A stretch of DNA of 64,000 bases, from NCBI RefSeq assembly GCF_900323885.1, contig NZ_OOHJ01000006.1, forward strand, positions 124,001-188,000, read 5' to 3'. Positions 61,084 to 64,000 of this stretch are shown piece after piece. Position numbers and translations under genes: made by a program. Numbering within the stretch: the first letter of the stretch is position 1; every line of letters starts with the position of its first letter. This DNA comes from [Actinomadura] parvosata subsp. kistnae. GTDB taxonomy: Bacteria > Actinomycetota > Actinomycetes > Streptosporangiales > Streptosporangiaceae. The notes under the pieces were generated by a model. It had not been told where the DNA came from, searched no databases, and was given only the letters and a program-made list of their open reading frames with translations.

Positions 61084-62172
61084 ATGCACATCAAGGCGGC
61101 CGTGCTGCGGGCACACGACGCCCCCCATCGCATCGAAGACCTCGATCTCGGCGATCCAGGGATGGGAGAAGTCCGGGTCAGGATCGCCGGCGCCGGGCTG
61201 TGCCACACCGATCTCCTGCCGCGCGTGCCCGACTATCCGGCTCAGCGGCCACTCATCCTCGGACACGAAGGCTCGGGCGTCGTCGAAGAGGTGGGCCCGG
61301 CGGTGACAGGGTTGCGCTCTGGGGACCATGTCGTCCTGTCCTACGATTCCTGCCGCTCCTGCGCCACCTGCCTGGCCGGGCACCCCGCCTACTGCGCCAC
61401 GTTCTTCCCGCGTAACCTCACCGGCGGCGGAGTCGACGGGCCGAGTCCCGTACGCGATCGGGAAGGGCAGCAGGTCGCCGCGCGCTGGTTCGGGCAGTCG
61501 TCGTTCGCCACTCACGCGCTCGTCGCGAGCCGCAATGTGGTGAAGGTGGCCAAGGACCTGCCGCTGGAGCTGCTCGGCCCGCTGGGCTGCGGGATCCAAA
61601 CCGGTGCGGGAACAGTGCTGCTCGCGCTCCAGGTGGCCGCAGGGTCAAGTGTGATCGTTTTCGGTACGGGAGCGGTGGGCCTGAGTGCGATCATGGCCGC
61701 ACGCCTCGCGGGCGCCGCCACGATCGTCGCCGTCGACGTCAATCCGGCACGCCTCGATCTGGCGCGCGAGCTGGGCGCGACCCACGCCTTCGACGGTGCC
61801 CACGACGGCTTGCCGGCGATGCTGGAGAAGGTGACCGGCGGAGCCCACTACACGATCGACACCACGGGATCGCCCGCGGTCATCGCCACGGCGGTCGGCG
61901 CGCTGCGTCCGAGCGGCACCTGCGGCCTGGTCGGCGCGCCGCAGGGGGACGTGGTGCTCGACTCCCGGGTCTTGATGGCCGGCCGGAACCTGATGGGGAT
62001 CTCCGAAGGCGACGCCGTCCCCCAGGTCTTCGTCCCCATGCTGATCGGACTCTGGCGCCAGGGACGCTTCCCGTTCGACAAGCTGATCAAGACCTTCCCA
62101 CTGGACCGCATCAACGAAGCCGAGCGGGCCACCGTCACAGGCGAGGTCGTCAAACCCGTTCTGCTGCCCTGA
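61084..62172 (+). CDS. Zinc-dependent NAD(P) alcohol dehydrogenase (aryl-alcohol dehydrogenase type)
   Basis: The 362-residue protein has the catalytic zinc ligands in GLCHTD (Cys about 39) and LGHEGSG (His about 61), and the structural zinc cysteines in SCRSCATCLAGHPAYC. The cofactor motif FGTGAVGLSAIMAA (about 191) and VAVDVNPARL, with Asp at the strand end, favour NAD. The overall text (NLTGGGVDGPSP, GCGIQTGAGTVL) fits aryl or benzyl alcohol dehydrogenases. It oxidises an aromatic alcohol or reduces the aldehyde. Confidence 0.92.
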   Translation: MHIKAAVLRAHDAPHRIEDLDLGDPGMGEVRVRIAGAGLCHTDLLPRVPDYPAQRPLILGHEGSGVVEEVGPAVTGLRSGDHVVLSYDSCRSCATCLAGHPAYCATFFPRNLTGGGVDGPSPVRDREGQQVAARWFGQSSFATHALVASRNVVKVAKDLPLELLGPLGCGIQTGAGTVLLALQVAAGSSVIVFGTGAVGLSAIMAARLAGAATIVAVDVNPARLDLARELGATHAFDGAHDGLPAMLEKVTGGAHYTIDTTGSPAVIATAVGALRPSGTCGLVGAPQGDVVLDSRVLMAGRNLMGISEGDAVPQVFVPMLIGLWRQGRFPFDKLIKTFPLDRINEAERATVTGEVVKPVLLP

Positions 62173-62260
62173 ACGGCAACGGGCCCCGGCCGGTCCGAGG
62201 GCGGAGGCGCCGCAGGACATCCATCCCTGGTATCGAAGGTACTCGGACCCGAGGAGAGAC

Positions 62261-63382
62261 ATGCCACCACCGCCCCCACCATCCGACGGCTTCCCCGCCG
62301 GCCCAGGCGACCTGCCGCCTTGGAGCGGCGGTTCGCAGGAGAGCGGATCCATCCTTCCTGTCACCCTGCCCGGTGGTGACCTGGTCTGGCTGGTGAGCGG
62401 ACACGCGGACGCGCAAGCCGTCCTGTCGAACGCGCAGACCAGCTCCGCCCGTTCGCATCCCGGCTTCCCACCGGTCAGGCCGGGCTTCGGCGAGCGGTTC
62501 CGGGCAACCTTCGCTGCCGTGGGTGCGCCGCAGCACCCCGTTCACCTGCAGCTGGCCGCCGCTGAGTTCACCACCGAACGGGTCGCGGCCATGAGGCCCC
62601 GCGTGCAGGACATCGTGGACGACCAGATCGAGGCCCTGCTGGAGATGGAGCGCCCTGTCGACCTCGTCCAGGAGCTCGCCCTGCCGGTAGCGACCCTGGT
62701 GATGTGCGAACTGCTCGGGGTGCCGTACGCCAGCAGGATTCGTCTCCACGGCTGGTTCCGGCAGCTGGCGAGCAGAACAGCCACCGCCGAGCGGCGGACG
62801 ATCCTGATGGGCGAACTTGAACGGCTGGCCGGAGACCTGATCGAGGCCAAGCACCGCCATCCCGCCGGCGACCTGCTGAGCCGGTGGGTGATCCGGCACC
62901 AGGAGGCGGGCCTGTACGACCGGGAAGGGCTGTCCAGGCTGGCGCTGGCCTTCCTCACCGCTGGCCACGAAACCACCGCGGGCATGATCACCCTCGGGAT
63001 GCGCGGACTCCTGGAGAACCCGGTCCACCTCGCGGCTCTTCGGGACGACCCCTCACTCGTCGCCGGCGCGGCGGAGGCGATGGTGCGCCTCTGGGTGCTC
63101 GCCGGCACGGCCACCCTGCGACGGGCCACCGACGACATCGAGATCGGCGACGTGGTCATCCGGCGCGGTGAGAGCATCCTCGTGCCCGCTGCCGCGGACA
63201 CCGAGGACCTCGGCGTGCCCGATCTTCGCCGCCACGTTCAAGAGCTGGCCCGGCTGCAACTGGAGACCATCTCCAGTACGCTCCTCACCCGTCTTCCCGG
63301 CCTGCGACTGACACAACCGCAACCACGGTCCGAGCATGACACCACCGCCTACGGCCTGCCCCATGTCACCGTGACGTGGTGA
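62261..63382 (+). CDS. Cytochrome P450-like protein lacking the haem-binding loop
   Basis: The 373-residue protein follows the CYP105 pattern closely (VDLVQELALPVATLVMCELLGVPY, FLTAGHETTAGMITLGM, TAYGLPHVTVTW). Two key parts are missing. The segment between VPAAADTEDLG and ELARLQLE skips the FGxGxHxCxG loop with its Cys ligand, a gap of about 25-30 residues in frame. The ExxR helix reads AEAMVRLW, so its Glu is Ala. It cannot bind haem in the normal way. The reading frame is otherwise intact and is preceded by GAGGAGA, so it may be a pseudoenzyme or a gene early in decay. Confidence 0.85.
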   Translation: MPPPPPPSDGFPAGPGDLPPWSGGSQESGSILPVTLPGGDLVWLVSGHADAQAVLSNAQTSSARSHPGFPPVRPGFGERFRATFAAVGAPQHPVHLQLAAAEFTTERVAAMRPRVQDIVDDQIEALLEMERPVDLVQELALPVATLVMCELLGVPYASRIRLHGWFRQLASRTATAERRTILMGELERLAGDLIEAKHRHPAGDLLSRWVIRHQEAGLYDREGLSRLALAFLTAGHETTAGMITLGMRGLLENPVHLAALRDDPSLVAGAAEAMVRLWVLAGTATLRRATDDIEIGDVVIRRGESILVPAAADTEDLGVPDLRRHVQELARLQLETISSTLLTRLPGLRLTQPQPRSEHDTTAYGLPHVTVTW

Positions 63383-63532
63383 CCAGACGCACCCTTCCGT
63401 CGTGCGTGAATCGGCCCCGTGGGGCAGGGACGGATCGCCCTTGCCCAGAGCGCTGCGGCCGAACAGGGACAGCCGCACAAGCCGGTGAAGGTGGCGCGGC
63501 CCGTGGCCGAGGACGGGGTGACCCGAAAAGCG

Positions 63533-64000
63533 TCATCCGGGCGTACGCCGCCGGCTGATCAGCCGCCCCGTACGCCGGTCGGCCGGCTTGCCGCGCTCGG
63601 CGATGAGCTCGCCGCGCAGGTACGTGGCCACGGCGCGCCCGGTCATGTCCATGCCGTCGTAGGGGGTCCAGCCCGCCTTGGACAGCACGTCCTCGTTGCG
63701 CAGCCGCCAGCGCTCCTGCGGGTCGGCCAGCACGAGGTCGGCGTCCGCGCCCGGGGCAATGCGGCCTTTGCGGGGCCACAGGCCGTAGATCCGGGCGGGA
63801 GCCTCGCTGTAGAGCCTGGCGATGTCCTCGTAGGCGAGCATCCCGCGCGCCGCCGCGCTGAGCAGCACCGCCATGGTGCTGTCCAGTCCGGGAAGCCCGA
63901 AGTGCACGTCCCAGATGCCGCCGGCACTCTTCTGCGCGGGGGTGGAGGGCGCGTGGTCGGAGGAGACGTGGGTGAGTTCGCCCTCGCGCAGCAGCCGCCA
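63533..64000 (-). CDS. Dihydroorotase/allantoinase-like cyclic amidohydrolase (C-terminal part)
   Basis: The frame enters from beyond the right edge and gives the last 155 residues. It contains THVSSDHAPSTPAQK with the catalytic Asp, GLPGLDSTMAVLLSAAARG, and PARIYGLWPRKGRIAPGADADLVLADP, as in allantoinase/dihydropyrimidinase-type amidohydrolases. The N-terminal metal ligands are outside the window. Substrate cannot be decided; allantoin or a related cyclic amide is likely. Confidence 0.85.
   Translation of the reverse strand, partial: WRLLREGELTHVSSDHAPSTPAQKSAGGIWDVHFGLPGLDSTMAVLLSAAARGMLAYEDIARLYSEAPARIYGLWPRKGRIAPGADADLVLADPQERWRLRNEDVLSKAGWTPYDGMDMTGRAVATYLRGELIAERGKPADRRTGRLISRRRTPG

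Noticed and set aside
59932..61599. Long minus-strand frame opposite the DUF1579-like and alcohol dehydrogenase genes
   Set aside because: No recognisable domain, and the opposite strand carries clear enzyme motifs with ribosome sites.
62183..62215. CCGGTC CGAG GGCGGAG upstream of the P450-like gene
   Set aside because: Two or more mismatches in the right half and no TANNNT at the right spacing.
1..64000. tRNA, rRNA and riboswitch candidates
   Set aside because: No cloverleaf with a CCA-adjacent acceptor stem, rRNA segment or recognisable riboswitch core was seen by eye.

Overview
The window is 64 kb of very GC-rich DNA with actinomycete features: GTG/TTG starts, coupled ATGA/GTGA stop-start overlaps, many TetR-type regulators, a large ATP-binding LuxR regulator, CYP105-like P450s, WXG100-like proteins and a LamG/Rhs polymorphic toxin operon. 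Gene content resembles Streptosporangiaceae (Nonomuraea-like), but this is an inference from style; there is no rRNA or housekeeping marker to fix the genus. The window looks like an accessory or catabolic chromosome region. No tRNA, rRNA or CRISPR array was seen.

Layout. 0.9-5.9 kb: a tightly packed operon for an aromatic or cyclic acid (cupin, dienelactone hydrolase-like, Rieske ferredoxin, enolase-superfamily enzyme, FAH-family hydrolase with a frameshift, aromatic-acid MFS importer). 6.3-9.1 kb: a four-gene module (YbaB-like, WXG100-like, membrane protein with a C-terminal kinase-like domain, small partner) closed by a strong terminator. 9.2-10.9 kb: a secreted metzincin plus an acidic-tailed secreted partner. 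10.9-13.7 kb: a LAL-type LuxR regulator with a frameshift. 14-23.3 kb: small metabolic units under TetR-type control (reductase, SDR/decarboxylase pair, secreted lipase, P450, acyl-CoA ligase). 23.5-30.7 kb: gene remnants, a dead ISAs1-family element, and a second copy of the metzincin/partner cassette whose metzincin is split by an intact IS256-family element with an exact 8-bp target duplication. 30.8-42.2 kb: LamG protein, Rhs-Hint toxin and Imm32-like immunity gene. 42.4-49 kb: enoyl-CoA hydratase, two FAD monooxygenases, a quinone oxidoreductase and a TetR gene linked by one shared operator, then another TetR and a RidA protein. 49.3-57 kb: functional oxidoreductase/hydrolase genes mixed with decayed genes (MFS, HxlR, luciferase-like), then an M24/metallo-beta-lactamase-fold pair under a 26-bp palindrome. 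58.3-64 kb: a stand-alone RodA/FtsW paralogue, a DUF1579-like gene with an alcohol dehydrogenase, a P450-like gene that has lost its haem site, and an amidohydrolase that runs off the window.

The most unexpected signal is not a gene. A dyad of the form CCRGTC, four free bases, GACNGAT (often followed by TC) occurs at least 12 times, nearly always upstream of a gene and in that gene's orientation. At eight sites a TANNNT hexamer follows 21-23 bp after the dyad, exactly 21 bp in five of them. This geometry centres the dyad near -42 and suggests either a class-II activator site or the recognition element of an alternative sigma factor. It precedes both metzincin cassettes, the toxin-like module, the LAL regulator, the acyl-CoA ligase, a quinone oxidoreductase, an enoyl-CoA hydratase, a TetR gene, the RodA paralogue and the DUF1579/alcohol dehydrogenase pair.
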